Assembly: GCF_947367035.1 (NCBI RefSeq)
Contig: NZ_CANBCA010000016.1
Span: 1-34,591 of the forward strand
Source: an uncultured Helicobacter sp.
Lineage (GTDB): Bacteria > Campylobacterota > Campylobacteria > Campylobacterales > Helicobacteraceae
Direction of reading: 5' to 3'
Length of the DNA: 34,591 nt
A program made the position numbers and the translations under genes. Below, piece after piece: positions 6,219 to 13,588 of this stretch. The first letter of the stretch is position 1, and each line of letters begins with the position of its first letter. Below the pieces are notes generated by a model. The model did not search any database. It was not told the DNA's origin and saw only the letters and a list, made by a program, of their open reading frames with translations.

Positions 6219-6965
6219 TTATCTCACCCTAAAGCAAGGCAAGGCAATCTCACTCTTTAGCTCCTCAATAAACTCTTTTAACACTTCTTCTTCTCTGATT
6301 TTTCTATCATAGCTTACAAGGCGAATCTCAAAGCTATTTTCTTTGAGTGTGATAAAGAGTTCAACTTCAAATGTAATAGTCTTTTGACTGCAAGAGAGCA
6401 TTTGAAATTCAAAGACTAACTTGCTTGGAATATCCACTTCCTCTTTTGCACCACTTTTAATGGTTGTGGCAATGCAAAAGGAAGCACTTGCGTGTTTTTG
6501 CACAGAATCAATCTTGCTAGAAGCACTTAAGTGGGTGCTTAACTCTACCAAATCTAACCCACTCATTGTGTTTGCGCCCTCTTTCAAAAAGACATAAAAA
6601 GTCTTTAAAAACGCTACAAAATCTCTTTGATTCAAAGGTTGTGTTAAATATTTTAAAAAAGCCAAATAAAAGGGGTGTTTTTCTAACTCTAACGCCACGA
6701 TTCTATTGTTGAAGCATTGTGCTTCTTTAGTGTGAAAATCAAGAGACGCGCTGATATTTTTGAAGTTATAGAAAATCTTAGAATTTTCTTGCTTGTATTC
6801 CTCCACAAGCGCAACAAAGCTTTCTTTATCCTCCACATTTAAATAAAAGCCACGATTGAGTGGCTCTTTTAAGCAATTTTCTGCTAAAGTATAGTCCCTA
6901 TGCACGAAAGGTAAGCCATTAATTTCGGTGCTAGGGGCAACATTGTTTAAACTTTCTTTTTCCAT
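6219..6965 (-). CDS. DUF2303-like phage protein (YfdQ family)
   Basis: 248 residues. The LPFVHRDYTL start, the segment ASLDFHTKEAQCFNNRIVALELEKHPFYLAFLKY, then LNQRDFVAFLKTF and the late beta-rich region are laid out as in DUF2303 proteins (YfdQ of E. coli prophages), where a shortened WxxW region precedes the dFaeFie motif. Function of the family is unknown. The ATG overlaps the stop of the upstream 107-aa gene (TAATG), so the two are made together. Family assignment is by pattern and not certain. Confidence 0.6.
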   Translation of the reverse strand: MEKESLNNVAPSTEINGLPFVHRDYTLAENCLKEPLNRGFYLNVEDKESFVALVEEYKQENSKIFYNFKNISASLDFHTKEAQCFNNRIVALELEKHPFYLAFLKYLTQPLNQRDFVAFLKTFYVFLKEGANTMSGLDLVELSTHLSASSKIDSVQKHASASFCIATTIKSGAKEEVDIPSKLVFEFQMLSCSQKTITFEVELFITLKENSFEIRLVSYDRKIREEEVLKEFIEELKSEIALPCFRVR

Positions 6966-7288
6966 TATCCTCTCCTCATTACGATTTGTTTAGGTTGTGT
7001 GCGGGTGGGTAGCATTTGCTCACTCACATAGAATGCACTTTTGATTTGTGGTTTAGGTAGGCAAACAGAGTTTGTGCCGATGATATTAATCGTGTTTTCC
7101 ACATCACTAGGCTTAATCGTGAGCTTTAGGGTGATACTTGCGTTCTTTCCCTCAAAGCTCACAACTTCCATTGCCTTTTTAAGATTTGCAATGGCTTCGC
7201 TTAAAAAAGCACCATTGCCTAAACCTTTTAACGCTTCACAAAAAGAATCCATCTCTTCGCTTACAATTTCAGCATTTACGCGACTCAT
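6965..7288 (-). CDS. hypothetical early protein coupled to the DUF2303-like gene
   Basis: 107 residues, ribosome site AAAGGA seven bases before ATG. Pattern: helical N-terminus (MDSFCEALKGLGNGAFLSEAIANLKKAM), a beta stretch (NASITLKLTIKPSD) and a C-terminus ending in TRTQPKQIVMRRG. Small proteins with an IT-L-L-I-P strand are often found directly upstream of DUF2303 genes in phages, so they may form a complex; not recognised further. The stop overlaps the next start by one base. Confidence 0.65.
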   Translation of the reverse strand: MSRVNAEIVSEEMDSFCEALKGLGNGAFLSEAIANLKKAMEVVSFEGKNASITLKLTIKPSDVENTINIIGTNSVCLPKPQIKSAFYVSEQMLPTRTQPKQIVMRRG

Positions 7289-7310
7289 TTTTTATCCTTT
7301 GTGTTGAATT

Positions 7311-7382
7311 TTGGAGGTTACCCTCCAAGAAGCCTTAAAGTAAAGACTTCTTGCAAGGTAAGGCAAGATTATTTCTTGCCTT
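7311..7382. repeat. cluster of three stem-loops in early operon
   Basis: Three stems in 72 bases: TTGGAGG/CCTCCAA (7311-7317, 7322-7328, 7 bp, loop TTAC), CAAGAAG/CTTCTTG (about 7326-7353, overlapping the first) and AAGGCAAGA/TCTTGCCTT (7360-7368, 7374-7382, 9 bp). The last contains the stop codon of the 62-aa gene in its loop. They fill the gap before the 107-aa gene and may terminate, stabilise or process the transcript. Confidence 0.55.
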
Positions 7383-7557
7383 TTACATTTTGTTTCTTAA
7401 TTGCCTTTTTATGCTTTGTGCGTCTCTTTCTTTCTTTTTTGCTAATCGTGCTTGTTTGGCTCTTTGTGGAATTGCCTCTCTTAGTTTGTGTTTGCTCTTT
7501 AGAGAAAGTAGGCAAAAGCGTTTGTGCTAAAGCAAGGGATAATGCTTTTAGTTTCAT
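7369..7557 (-). CDS. small basic protein, 62 aa
   Basis: The ATG overlaps the stop of gam (ATGA), a typical coupled start. The second half is extremely basic (KKERKRRTKHKKAIKKQNVKGKK), suggesting binding to nucleic acid or an acidic partner. No family recognised. The opposite frame is also open, but the coupling and direction fit this one. Confidence 0.55.
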   Translation of the reverse strand: MKLKALSLALAQTLLPTFSKEQTQTKRGNSTKSQTSTISKKERKRRTKHKKAIKKQNVKGKK

Positions 7558-8039
7558 TGCGCATTCTCCAAACTTTCAATCTTGGGCACGATTCTAAAAT
7601 TATCTTTGACGACTCTTTTAAGTCCTAGCTTTACAAGTGTAGAATCCTCTAGCTCACACACTGCGTCTTTGTCAATGCTCTCCTCATATTTGATACAATC
7701 AGAGCAACCATAGCTCTTAAGGGCTAAGAGGAGTTTGTCTATCTTTTCTCTTACTCTAGGCAGTGAGACAGACTTCACAAGACGATAACCAATCGTGCCA
7801 AAGGTAAAATCCTTGCTTCTTTTTTCTGCAAAGTCCGCTTTATTCTCCTCACAAAAGCTTGTAATACATTGCTCCAAATACTTTTTCTCATTGGAGAGTT
7901 TTTCAATTTCGCTACTTCTTGATTCCTTGATTCTGTTACACTCTAGGGTTACTTCTCCATTGATTCTTTCAATCCCTACACTAAGTTCTGCGATTCTCTT
8001 TAGTGCTGCATTCACATTTTCATAATTGCTGATTTCCAT
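7554..8039 (-). CDS. gam: Gam-like host-nuclease inhibitor / DNA-end-binding protein
   Basis: 161 residues. N-terminal half is a coiled coil (AALKRIAELSVGIERINGEVTLECNRIKES); the second half KSKDFTFGTIGYRLV ... PKIESLENA and the KVVKDNFRI-like ending match Mu Gam. Mu Gam is a Ku-like protein that binds DNA ends and protects them from host exonucleases during transposition. Here the motif reads KRSKDFTFGTIGYRL. The gene follows a 35-codon frame whose stop abuts the ATG (TAA-ATG). Confidence 0.9.
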   Translation of the reverse strand: MEISNYENVNAALKRIAELSVGIERINGEVTLECNRIKESRSSEIEKLSNEKKYLEQCITSFCEENKADFAEKRSKDFTFGTIGYRLVKSVSLPRVREKIDKLLLALKSYGCSDCIKYEESIDKDAVCELEDSTLVKLGLKRVVKDNFRIVPKIESLENAQ

Positions 8040-8147
8040 TTATTCTCCTTTCAACAAAATTTTAAATTGATAATCCCAAGCCACAAATCCATATCTTGTA
8101 GCCACCGCCATTTTTACCTTTGCCTTTTTGATGATTTTTAAAGCCAT
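8040..8147 (-). CDS. small basic peptide, 35 aa
   Basis: ATG 8147, ribosome site AAAGG. 35 residues beginning MALKIIKKAKVKMAVATRYG and ending KILLKGE. Its stop directly abuts the gam ATG and its last codons carry the gam ribosome site (AAAGGAG), so it may exist mainly to couple gam translation. No family. Confidence 0.45.
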   Translation of the reverse strand: MALKIIKKAKVKMAVATRYGFVAWDYQFKILLKGE

Positions 8148-8156
8148 TGTGTGCCT

Positions 8157-8585
8157 TTATAGGTTTAAAAGGCTCTTTGTGAGTGCATAAACACGGACGC
8201 TTAGGTAAATACTTACGCGCTTTACTCTCCCTACACCTAAAACCCTCATTGCTTCTAAAAACACTCTATCTGCTGCTTTGCGTGTGAGTTCTCCCGCGTT
8301 TGCCCTAGCACAAAGATAATCGTGCAACACGAATGCTTTAGTAGGCTTTCCTACAGGTGAAATCAAGCTTTGAAAAATTTGTGGCACACTGCCGAAATCT
8401 GTTTTAAAACCCTTTGGAATCTGAATAAAGGGTGTTCCATTTAAAGCGGAATATCCGATAAAATCATTCAAACCATAAGCGAAGTGCGCCAATCTCTCTT
8501 TTTGAAAATAAAAGCGAAAAGATTCTAAGAGTTCAAAGTCTTTTCCCTTGCGCAAAATTGTGATTAAGTCTTTGTATCCTTGCAT
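8157..8585 (-). CDS. DUF1353-family phage protein
   Basis: 142 residues from ATG 8585, the first ATG after the upstream stop; an ATG 12 bases earlier (8597) and one further up would overlap the upstream gene. The family pattern is clear: IQIPKGFKTDFGSVPQIFQSL, then KAFVLHDYLC and RKAADRVFLEAMRVLGV ... SIYLSVRVYA. DUF1353 proteins have conserved His and Asp residues that suggest a metal-dependent hydrolase, and are frequent in phages, though their role is unknown. Confidence 0.8.
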   Translation of the reverse strand: MQGYKDLITILRKGKDFELLESFRFYFQKERLAHFAYGLNDFIGYSALNGTPFIQIPKGFKTDFGSVPQIFQSLISPVGKPTKAFVLHDYLCARANAGELTRKAADRVFLEAMRVLGVGRVKRVSIYLSVRVYALTKSLLNL

Positions 8586-8586
8586 T

Positions 8587-8970
8587 TTAAACCCCATACA
8601 CAATCTCTTTCCCGAGTTCTTTCCCATAAGCTACGTCTTCTAAGACTTCTTTGGGGTGAGCCTCTCCATTCCAAGAAACCACAAGCACTAATTCTGCACT
8701 TTCAATCAAATGCTTTTTAATGTTATTTGCATCTGCCTCTTTTTCTGTATTCCAAACAGGATTGTAAATGTCCATAGCTGCGTCAATTGCTAAAACTCCA
8801 CTCACTGCAATGCAACCCATTGCCTTAGCTTTTTCCATTCCTGCAACTGCAAGGTGTTTGATAATAGAATACGCGCTATTAATGGATTCCGCATTGGAAG
8901 TATTCACAACCTTTTCCTGCACTGCTTGTAGGGGTGAGGAGATGTAGCAAAATCTCTTAATTTCCACCAT
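8587..8970 (-). CDS. nucleoside deoxyribosyltransferase-like protein (DUF4406/DUF7768 type)
   Basis: 127 residues from ATG 8970 (AGGAG eight bases upstream). Pattern: a first strand FCYISSPLQ, a helix (SAYSIIKHLAVAGMEKAKAMG), a strand with GCIAVSGVLA, and the ending AELVLVVSWNGEAHPKEVLEDVAYGKELGKEIVY, which is the layout of the deoxyribosyltransferase-like fold. Members hydrolyse or exchange nucleoside bases, or bind nucleotides. Phage use in nucleotide metabolism or against host NAD/nucleotide signals is possible. Assignment by fold pattern only. Confidence 0.5.
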   Translation of the reverse strand: MVEIKRFCYISSPLQAVQEKVVNTSNAESINSAYSIIKHLAVAGMEKAKAMGCIAVSGVLAIDAAMDIYNPVWNTEKEADANNIKKHLIESAELVLVVSWNGEAHPKEVLEDVAYGKELGKEIVYGV

Positions 8971-9115
8971 ATACGGCACTCCTAGCTAGAATATCCACGA
9001 TTCTGTCTGTTTTCTTTGAAAAAATGTAACCACCTTTTATATAGAAAAACCGCTTTGAGTAATCGCATTTGCGCCCTTGCAACATTGCACTACTGCAAAC
9101 AATTTCTTTTTCCAT
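8957..9115 (-). CDS. small hypothetical protein, 52 aa
   Basis: ATG 9115 with an excellent ribosome site (AAGGAG, five bases). Two Cys (IVCSS, GRKCDYS) and aromatic-basic stretches (KRFFYIKGGYIFSKKTDRIVDI). Overlaps the start of the next gene by 14 bases. A longer version from 9154 lacks a ribosome site. No family recognised. Confidence 0.55.
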   Translation of the reverse strand: MEKEIVCSSAMLQGRKCDYSKRFFYIKGGYIFSKKTDRIVDILARSAVYGGN

Positions 9116-9150
9116 TGTTGCTCCTTGTTTTGAAATTTGGGTTTGTGTCC

Positions 9151-9187
9151 CCAATACTTTAGACTTATTTAAAATCTAAAGTATTGG
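9151..9187. repeat. perfect 13-bp stem-loop
   Basis: CCAATACTTTAGA (9151-9163) and TCTAAAGTATTGG (9175-9187) are perfectly complementary with an 11-base loop. The element starts two bases after the stop of the HTH peptide gene. No T-run, so more likely an mRNA processing or stability element than a terminator. Confidence 0.55.
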
Positions 9188-9189
9188 AA

Positions 9190-9354
9190 TCACTTTTTGG
9201 CTTTTTCTTTTTCTATCTCTTTGATTGTGTCTAGTATCTCTTGCCATTTTTTAAGATTCTTTGGAGAGGAGAGTTTCCTTAAAGCTCTTTGATAAATTTT
9301 CTCTGCTCTTTGTGGGCTAACTCCTAGCACTCTCCCAATCTCTTTAAAAGTCAT
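9190..9354 (-). CDS. sigma-region-4-like HTH peptide, 54 aa
   Basis: ATG 9354, ribosome site AAGGG overlapping the end of the MuB gene. The first 28 residues (FKEIGRVLGVSPQRAEKIYQ, then RALRKL) read as a sigma-70 region 4-like helix-turn-helix, as in small phage regulators; the rest is a charged helix ending EKEKAKK. It could regulate the middle of the early operon. Located directly after MuB. Confidence 0.6.
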   Translation of the reverse strand: MTFKEIGRVLGVSPQRAEKIYQRALRKLSSPKNLKKWQEILDTIKEIEKEKAKK

Positions 9355-9362
9355 TCTTTCCC

Positions 9363-10292
9363 TTACAAATACATCATTGCCTTAGTGGATTCTAAATCCT
9401 CTAAAGTCGCACTTTCTTTGCCACTTAGAGAAACTCTTGCAAGGGTAAGCCTTAACACTCCCTCACTTTGTCTAAAATTGCCCCCGCCTAGCTCCCAAAG
9501 CTTCCAAGCGCAATTTGTAGGGATTCCACTCACTTTGCAAATTTCTACATATTCTTCTTTTTGTAAGCCCCTTAGCTCGTAACGCCCTAAGCAGCGGTTG
9601 CGCAGTTGTGCGAGTTCTTGCTCTTTCTTGCTGCCAAGTCTGCCACTACTTAAAGAATCCGCAAGCCAATGTGTGCCAACCAAAATCAAGGGTTGTTTGC
9701 TAAAGTCCATTACTCTGCGCAAAGTCTCTAAAACTCTCCATTTTAGGTGCTCTGCTTCATCAACAATAATATATTTTCCATTTTGCTTTAGGGCGTTTGC
9801 CACCTTGACTACCCCCGCGTGATTGCTTTTAAAATCTCCCAAATTCAACTCTTCGCAAAGCTTCTTTAGAATATCTTTGGCGTTCATATCGGGCGTAGCT
9901 TCTATTAAAATGGCTTCCAAATGATTTTTGCAATATTCCTTCACAATCCTTGTCTTGCCTGTGCCACTTGCACCCAAGACAACCGAGATTCTATCGCCCT
10001 GCATACTGGCTAGGACGATTCTTGATATAATCCTTTTAACGTCGCTTGTTTGGATAAAATCTAAGCTGTTTAAGCCCTTAATCTGTGCTTTAACTTCCTC
10101 TTTTTCTTTGTTTTCTTTTAGAAAAATCGCAAACTTCTCTTCTACGCCTGCGGCATATTTGAAGTCGGGGTTGTTAATATATTGACTCAAATACGTCTTT
10201 TTAATACCGAGCTTCTGCTCTAATTTGCTTTGAGAAAAATTTTCGTCCTCTTCTCTTTGTGCTTTTAGATATGCTATAATCTGTTCTCTCAT
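9363..10292 (-). CDS. MuB-like transposition target ATPase
   Basis: 309 residues from ATG 10292, chosen because AAAGGA stands seven bases before it; an upstream start adds only MKKGYL. Residues about 1-60 form an N-terminal DNA-binding HTH (KLEQKLGIKKTYLSQYINN). The AAA+ domain has Walker A GASGTGKT and Walker B YIIVDEAEHL. Then follow ILVGTHWLADSL (sensor 1 region) and a C-terminal helical part. MuB binds target DNA as filaments, brings MuA to new sites and gives target immunity. It stands directly after MuA, with an 80-base hairpin cluster between the genes. Confidence 0.9.
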   Translation of the reverse strand: MREQIIAYLKAQREEDENFSQSKLEQKLGIKKTYLSQYINNPDFKYAAGVEEKFAIFLKENKEKEEVKAQIKGLNSLDFIQTSDVKRIISRIVLASMQGDRISVVLGASGTGKTRIVKEYCKNHLEAILIEATPDMNAKDILKKLCEELNLGDFKSNHAGVVKVANALKQNGKYIIVDEAEHLKWRVLETLRRVMDFSKQPLILVGTHWLADSLSSGRLGSKKEQELAQLRNRCLGRYELRGLQKEEYVEICKVSGIPTNCAWKLWELGGGNFRQSEGVLRLTLARVSLSGKESATLEDLESTKAMMYL

Positions 10293-10307
10293 TAAGTATC
10301 CTTTTTT

Positions 10308-10387
10308 CAAGCAAATTTTCTTTGCTTGGAGAGGGTAAATTTAGGCTTTAAAAGCCTTTTAAAGAGTTTTTAAAAACCCTTTAAAAG
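10308..10387. repeat. hairpin cluster between transposase and MuB genes
   Basis: Three adjacent inverted repeats: CAAGCAAA/TTTGCTTG (10308-10315, 10321-10328), GGCTTT/AAAGCC (10344-10356) and a 32-base near-perfect palindrome (10356-10387; CTTTTAAAG, then GTTTTT facing AAAAAC, then CTTTAAAAG, one mismatch). They fill the gap between the two transposition genes and could act as attenuator or processing sites on the early transcript, or as protein binding sites. Confidence 0.5.
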
Positions 10388-10399
10388 ACCTTTAGCCAC

Positions 10400-12616
10400 C
10401 TACTGCGCCAGCTTTTGCAGTAAGTCCCATTTTTCCACATTGTCCTCTTTGGTAGGTTTTACATCAAGTGGTTTATTTGGTTCCCAGTTGTCTTTATGTT
10501 GCTCAATTTGGGCGTTGTTAATAGCTTCTCTTACTTGAGTTTTTAGGGTTTTTCCACTAGAATCGCCATTCTCACTCACCCCTTTAAGCAATGCAATCTC
10601 TTGTTTTTGTTTAAGTTTCTCTGCTTCCAGCCTTGCATTTCTGCGGATAAACTCGGAGTGTTTCGCGTCTTTTTGTAAAGCTCTTATGCGATTAATGGCA
10701 ACCTTGTATTCTTTGCCTATCGTTTTAATTTGCTCTTGTGTAAAGGCTTGCGCGTTTTCATCATAAGCCTTGCAGATGAACTCGCCTTTTGTGTTAAAGA
10801 CAAAAGCTTCATTAGAAGCATTGATATTCACGCACACAAGCACTTCTGTTTTAGACTCAATATATGCTGTTGGTTTGAAGTAATAAGGCTTCATCTCAAT
10901 TCTTTGTTTGCCCATTTTTCTTGACACAGGTGTGGTTGCATAAAGCAAGAATTGCGCGTAAGGCACATTGACTTTTTTAAAGTTTGCCTCACTCCATAAA
11001 TCCATTGGGCTTTTACCTTGTGCCTTGCTCCACCTGCGTGAAACTCTGTCTATGTTCCAAAACTCCACCGCCTCATCTAGCAAGAATTGTGCAGCTTCAA
11101 AGGTTATGATATGTTTTTGTTGTGTCTTTAGCGGATTCCCTAATGCGTCCTTGCTTTTTCTTTCTCTTTTGGGAGTTTGTTGCTCTCTAGCACTTCTCTC
11201 ACTGACATTTCTACCGATATAGCTTCCAAGCGCAGTGATATAGCTTCCTTGAATCGTGCGGAATCGTCGCTCTACGACTGCCTTTGCTTTGCCCTTATAG
11301 GCAGCACTTCGCACAGATTTGATATTAAGCCCATCCACAAGCCCTTGCACTTGCTTACTCAAATAGTCTTTGCCATTATCAAACTGAATCGCTTGGGGTT
11401 TGCCCATACTCTCAAAGGCTTTCCACATTAGCCTAACAACCGCGTTAGAATCGCTTGTCTCGCTTAAATATGCCACGCTTCTACCGCTATAAACATCCAC
11501 AATAGACAAAATGCTTGGGCGCATTTGCTTTCCGTCTTTATCTAACACAATCGCATCAAGCGGGGAAGAGTCAATCTGCCAAAGCTGATTGGGGAGAGTG
11601 TATAAATCCCTTTGCATTCCAAAAGCAGGTTCTTTATAAGAATCTGTCTTATCACTTCCATAGGTAATCAGCGTGTATTCCAAAGAATTTGCTTTAAGGT
11701 AGGAATCCAAAAAGCGATTCATTGTATTAAATGAAAACAAAGGCTCAATCTCGCGCTTTAGAAACTTCTTGTAAGAGTATCCCTCCGCATAAGTATGTGC
11801 AACAATGTGCAATTCTCTCCATAACTGCATACGATTGAGATACCCGCTCCCCATTACGCGCCACATTTTTACAACTTCCTCTTGCGCCCATTTTGGAAGT
11901 GAGGTTGTGCCAAGTTTTGCAACGCCTCTTTTATCACTTAAGCCACTTAAGCCTTGTGCTTTATACTTTCTTTGCCAATCAAAAAGCTTTCCTTGTGTAA
12001 GTTTTAGGGTAGAATCCTCACTATTTTTAAGCGTCAAGAAGTCTGCAACTCTGATTCCTGAAGCCTTTGCACTTTCATAGTCAATTAGGATTCTTTCTCT
12101 TTGCTTTGCTTGGGCTTTTTGAGAAGAGGTGAGATTGTGCCAAGTGGTTACCCCACCATTAGATAAATCATTCCGATAAAGAGTGGAATCGCTGCTGCTA
12201 GTAGCCCTACTAGCACACTCATTAGCATTATTGCACCCTCTAGTGTGTAGAGTTTCTCCTTGAATGTTTTGAGAAGTTTTTTCATTGTTGTTTCCTTTAC
12301 AATCCAATGTTTTAGAATCCATAGATTCCATAACATTAGGTTGTGCCACCTCACCCATTTCCTCTAGCACATATTTCACAGGATAGCCTTTCTCTAGGGC
12401 TTCTACTTGCTTTGGGGATAAGGGGGTATCCCAAATTTGGAGAACTTTACCTGCGTTGCCACCAATACCTAAAAAATATTCAAAGTATAATTTTTGATAC
12501 TTAATTACACAAATTTTTTTGCCTTTTTTATTGGCACGAACACAAGCTTTTTTAACAGCTTCATATTCCATATTCTGCAATTCCGCGAACTCTTTACTAC
12601 TAACCCACTGCCCCAT
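10400..12616 (-). CDS. Mu-like transposase (MuA family, DDE)
   Basis: 738 residues from ATG 12616 (GGAA upstream); an ATG five codons earlier is possible. N-terminal: SSKEFAELQNMEYEAVKKACVRANKK, the MuA-type winged-helix start. The middle (residues about 170-300) holds the helical DNA-binding subdomains. The catalytic core has WQIDSSPLD (Asp ~349), IQFDNGKDYLS (Asp ~413) and AVVERRFRTIQG (Glu ~449), the DDE triad. The C-terminal part is basic and helical, and in MuA this region contacts MuB and ClpX. The protein cuts and joins prophage ends for replicative transposition. Second or third gene of the early operon. Confidence 0.96.
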   Translation of the reverse strand: MGQWVSSKEFAELQNMEYEAVKKACVRANKKGKKICVIKYQKLYFEYFLGIGGNAGKVLQIWDTPLSPKQVEALEKGYPVKYVLEEMGEVAQPNVMESMDSKTLDCKGNNNEKTSQNIQGETLHTRGCNNANECASRATSSSDSTLYRNDLSNGGVTTWHNLTSSQKAQAKQRERILIDYESAKASGIRVADFLTLKNSEDSTLKLTQGKLFDWQRKYKAQGLSGLSDKRGVAKLGTTSLPKWAQEEVVKMWRVMGSGYLNRMQLWRELHIVAHTYAEGYSYKKFLKREIEPLFSFNTMNRFLDSYLKANSLEYTLITYGSDKTDSYKEPAFGMQRDLYTLPNQLWQIDSSPLDAIVLDKDGKQMRPSILSIVDVYSGRSVAYLSETSDSNAVVRLMWKAFESMGKPQAIQFDNGKDYLSKQVQGLVDGLNIKSVRSAAYKGKAKAVVERRFRTIQGSYITALGSYIGRNVSERSAREQQTPKRERKSKDALGNPLKTQQKHIITFEAAQFLLDEAVEFWNIDRVSRRWSKAQGKSPMDLWSEANFKKVNVPYAQFLLYATTPVSRKMGKQRIEMKPYYFKPTAYIESKTEVLVCVNINASNEAFVFNTKGEFICKAYDENAQAFTQEQIKTIGKEYKVAINRIRALQKDAKHSEFIRRNARLEAEKLKQKQEIALLKGVSENGDSSGKTLKTQVREAINNAQIEQHKDNWEPNKPLDVKPTKEDNVEKWDLLQKLAQ

Positions 12617-12667
12617 TATGATTCCTTGCATACTTTTATGTTACAATAAGACAAAAAAGGTTCTCTT

Positions 12668-12895
12668 ATGAAAAAAACTTTAAAATATTTTAAAAGCCTT
12701 GAGCACACGATAGAAGACATTTTAAAGGAATTACCAGATCCAATTCCAAAATATCTAGAATCCATCATTATAACCTGCGCACAGAATAAAGACATAAAAA
12801 TAGAACCTTTTAATGATAAAATAATTGCTAATGCAAAAAAAATATATCAAACTCACCGCACAAAAAAGAAAAGAAACCTTGCAAGGCAAGGATGA
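12668..12895 (+). CDS. 5' part of a frameshifted or phase-variable gene, 75 aa
   Basis: Starts MKKTLKYFKSLEHTIEDIL after an AAAAAAGG site, divergent from the transposase gene. The frame continues sensibly to IIANAKK and then runs into a basic, low-quality tail (THRTKKKRNLARQG) after a run of eight A at 12835-12842. Removing one A joins it to the next frame (12825-13112). See the combined entry. Confidence 0.5.
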   Translation: MKKTLKYFKSLEHTIEDILKELPDPIPKYLESIIITCAQNKDIKIEPFNDKIIANAKKIYQTHRTKKKRNLARQG

Positions 12896-13112
12896 CAGAG
12901 AAGCTGCATTATTCATTTTTCCTATCCTTTATATGCTAACAAAGTCTTATATTTCTTGCAGAAATATTCTTGATGACTTATGGTTTAGCTCCAATCTCCC
13001 TTATAAAGCTTTTGCCGCAAAAACTCTTCAAAATCTGTATGCTGTTTCCCCTGATGAAGTATTGGCAGAGCTTTATCATCTTTTTGAACGAGTTGGTCTA
13101 TGTGAGTCATAA
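12825..13112 (+). CDS. 3' part of the same frameshifted gene
   Basis: The open frame has no ribosome site at its ATG, but the protein from about residue 20 on (DDREAALFIFPILYMLTK, then ILDDLWFSSNLPYKAFAAKT and EVLAELYHLFERVGL) looks genuine in composition and codon use. It is the natural continuation of the 12668 frame once one A is removed from the A8 tract. Its last 128 bases overlap, antisense, the gene at 12985-13275. Confidence 0.45.
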   Translation: MLMQKKYIKLTAQKRKETLQGKDDREAALFIFPILYMLTKSYISCRNILDDLWFSSNLPYKAFAAKTLQNLYAVSPDEVLAELYHLFERVGLCES

Positions 13113-13275
13113 TACTAACGACAAGAGAACTAAGACAAGCGTGTTTCCCATAGAAATCCTTGCGCATACCAATATAATGCATACCCTCTAAAAGCTCTCT
13201 GATATAATTAAGGTTATTCTCCCTGTCCCCACTTAGCCAAAATTTACTTTCTTGATTTTTTTGTTCTTTTTTCAT
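12985..13275 (-). CDS. hypothetical early protein, 96 aa
   Basis: Excellent ribosome site (AAGGAG, five bases) and position directly behind the Ner-like gene support it. The protein is helical and charged (SKFWLSGDRENNLNYIRELLEGMHYIG, then SSLVVSIMTHIDQLVQKDDK). No family recognised. Its last ~42 codons overlap the plus-strand gene ending at 13112, so the two mRNAs are complementary over 128 bases. The tail after HIDQLVQK may be less conserved. Confidence 0.55.
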   Translation of the reverse strand: MKKEQKNQESKFWLSGDRENNLNYIRELLEGMHYIGMRKDFYGKHACLSSLVVSIMTHIDQLVQKDDKALPILHQGKQHTDFEEFLRQKLYKGDWS

Positions 13276-13284
13276 TGTAACTCC

Positions 13285-13479
13285 TTATGCAACCTTAAAT
13301 CCCTCTTTTTCTAGCATTTCTTTCAATTCTTTAGCTCTGCCCCACTTACCCTTAATAAGACCAGACGAAATTTGATTTAAGATTCCAATATCCTTTTCGT
13401 TTAGCCCCTTAGATTTTGCCCAAGTGCGTAGCTTCACGCCATTTTTCGCCATTCTTTGACTAAGAGTGCGATAACTCAT
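13285..13479 (-). CDS. Ner/BcepMu gp16-like small DNA-binding regulator
   Basis: 64 residues from ATG 13479, which has AAGGAG seven bases upstream; an in-frame upstream ATG (13533) has none. After a short start, GVKLRTWAKSKGLNEKDIGILNQISSG and KGKWGRAKELKEMLEKEGFKV give a helix-turn-helix pattern of the small Ner-like or BcepMu gp16-type phage regulators, which repress or fine-tune the early promoter and repressor. First substantial gene after the early promoter, where Ner sits in Mu. Confidence 0.7.
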   Translation of the reverse strand: MSYRTLSQRMAKNGVKLRTWAKSKGLNEKDIGILNQISSGLIKGKWGRAKELKEMLEKEGFKVA

Positions 13480-13567
13480 AAAGACTCCTTTTTTTGCATA
13501 ATTTAGCAATCTGTATAAAAGACAAGTAACCACAGCAAGAATTTGATAAAAAGGACAAATAGTGGTA

Positions 13568-13588
13568 AGGCAGAGTTACCCTCTGCCT
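13568..13588. repeat. perfect 8-bp stem-loop before the Ner-like gene
   Basis: AGGCAGAG (13568-13575) and CTCTGCCT (13581-13588), loop TTACC. Seen from the minus strand it begins at the stop codon of the 21-residue peptide gene and precedes the Ner-like ribosome site by about 80 bases. The loop shares the GTTACC sequence with the stem at 7311. Possible attenuator or processing site. Confidence 0.5.

Larger units (their letters stand above)
12668..13112 (+). pseudogene. hypothetical gene broken (or switched) at an A8 tract
   Basis: Joining the two frames by deleting one A in 12835-12842 gives a continuous protein of about 147 residues with no known family: N-terminal helix with ELPDPIPKYLES, and a partly hydrophobic middle. 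A homopolymer of eight A is a plausible slippage site, either a permanent frameshift or a phase switch. It lies inside the early region but on the opposite strand, so it is probably an accessory gene of the prophage (moron) with its own promoter near 12630-12667 (a TACAAT -10-like box at about 12644). Confidence 0.45.

Noticed and set aside
12840-12880. A AAA AAG heptamer in the 12668 gene as a programmed -1 frameshift site
   Set aside because: The zero frame does read A AAA AAG, but the downstream frame is in the +1 register, so a -1 slip would not reach it. A one-base indel in the A8 tract explains the data better.
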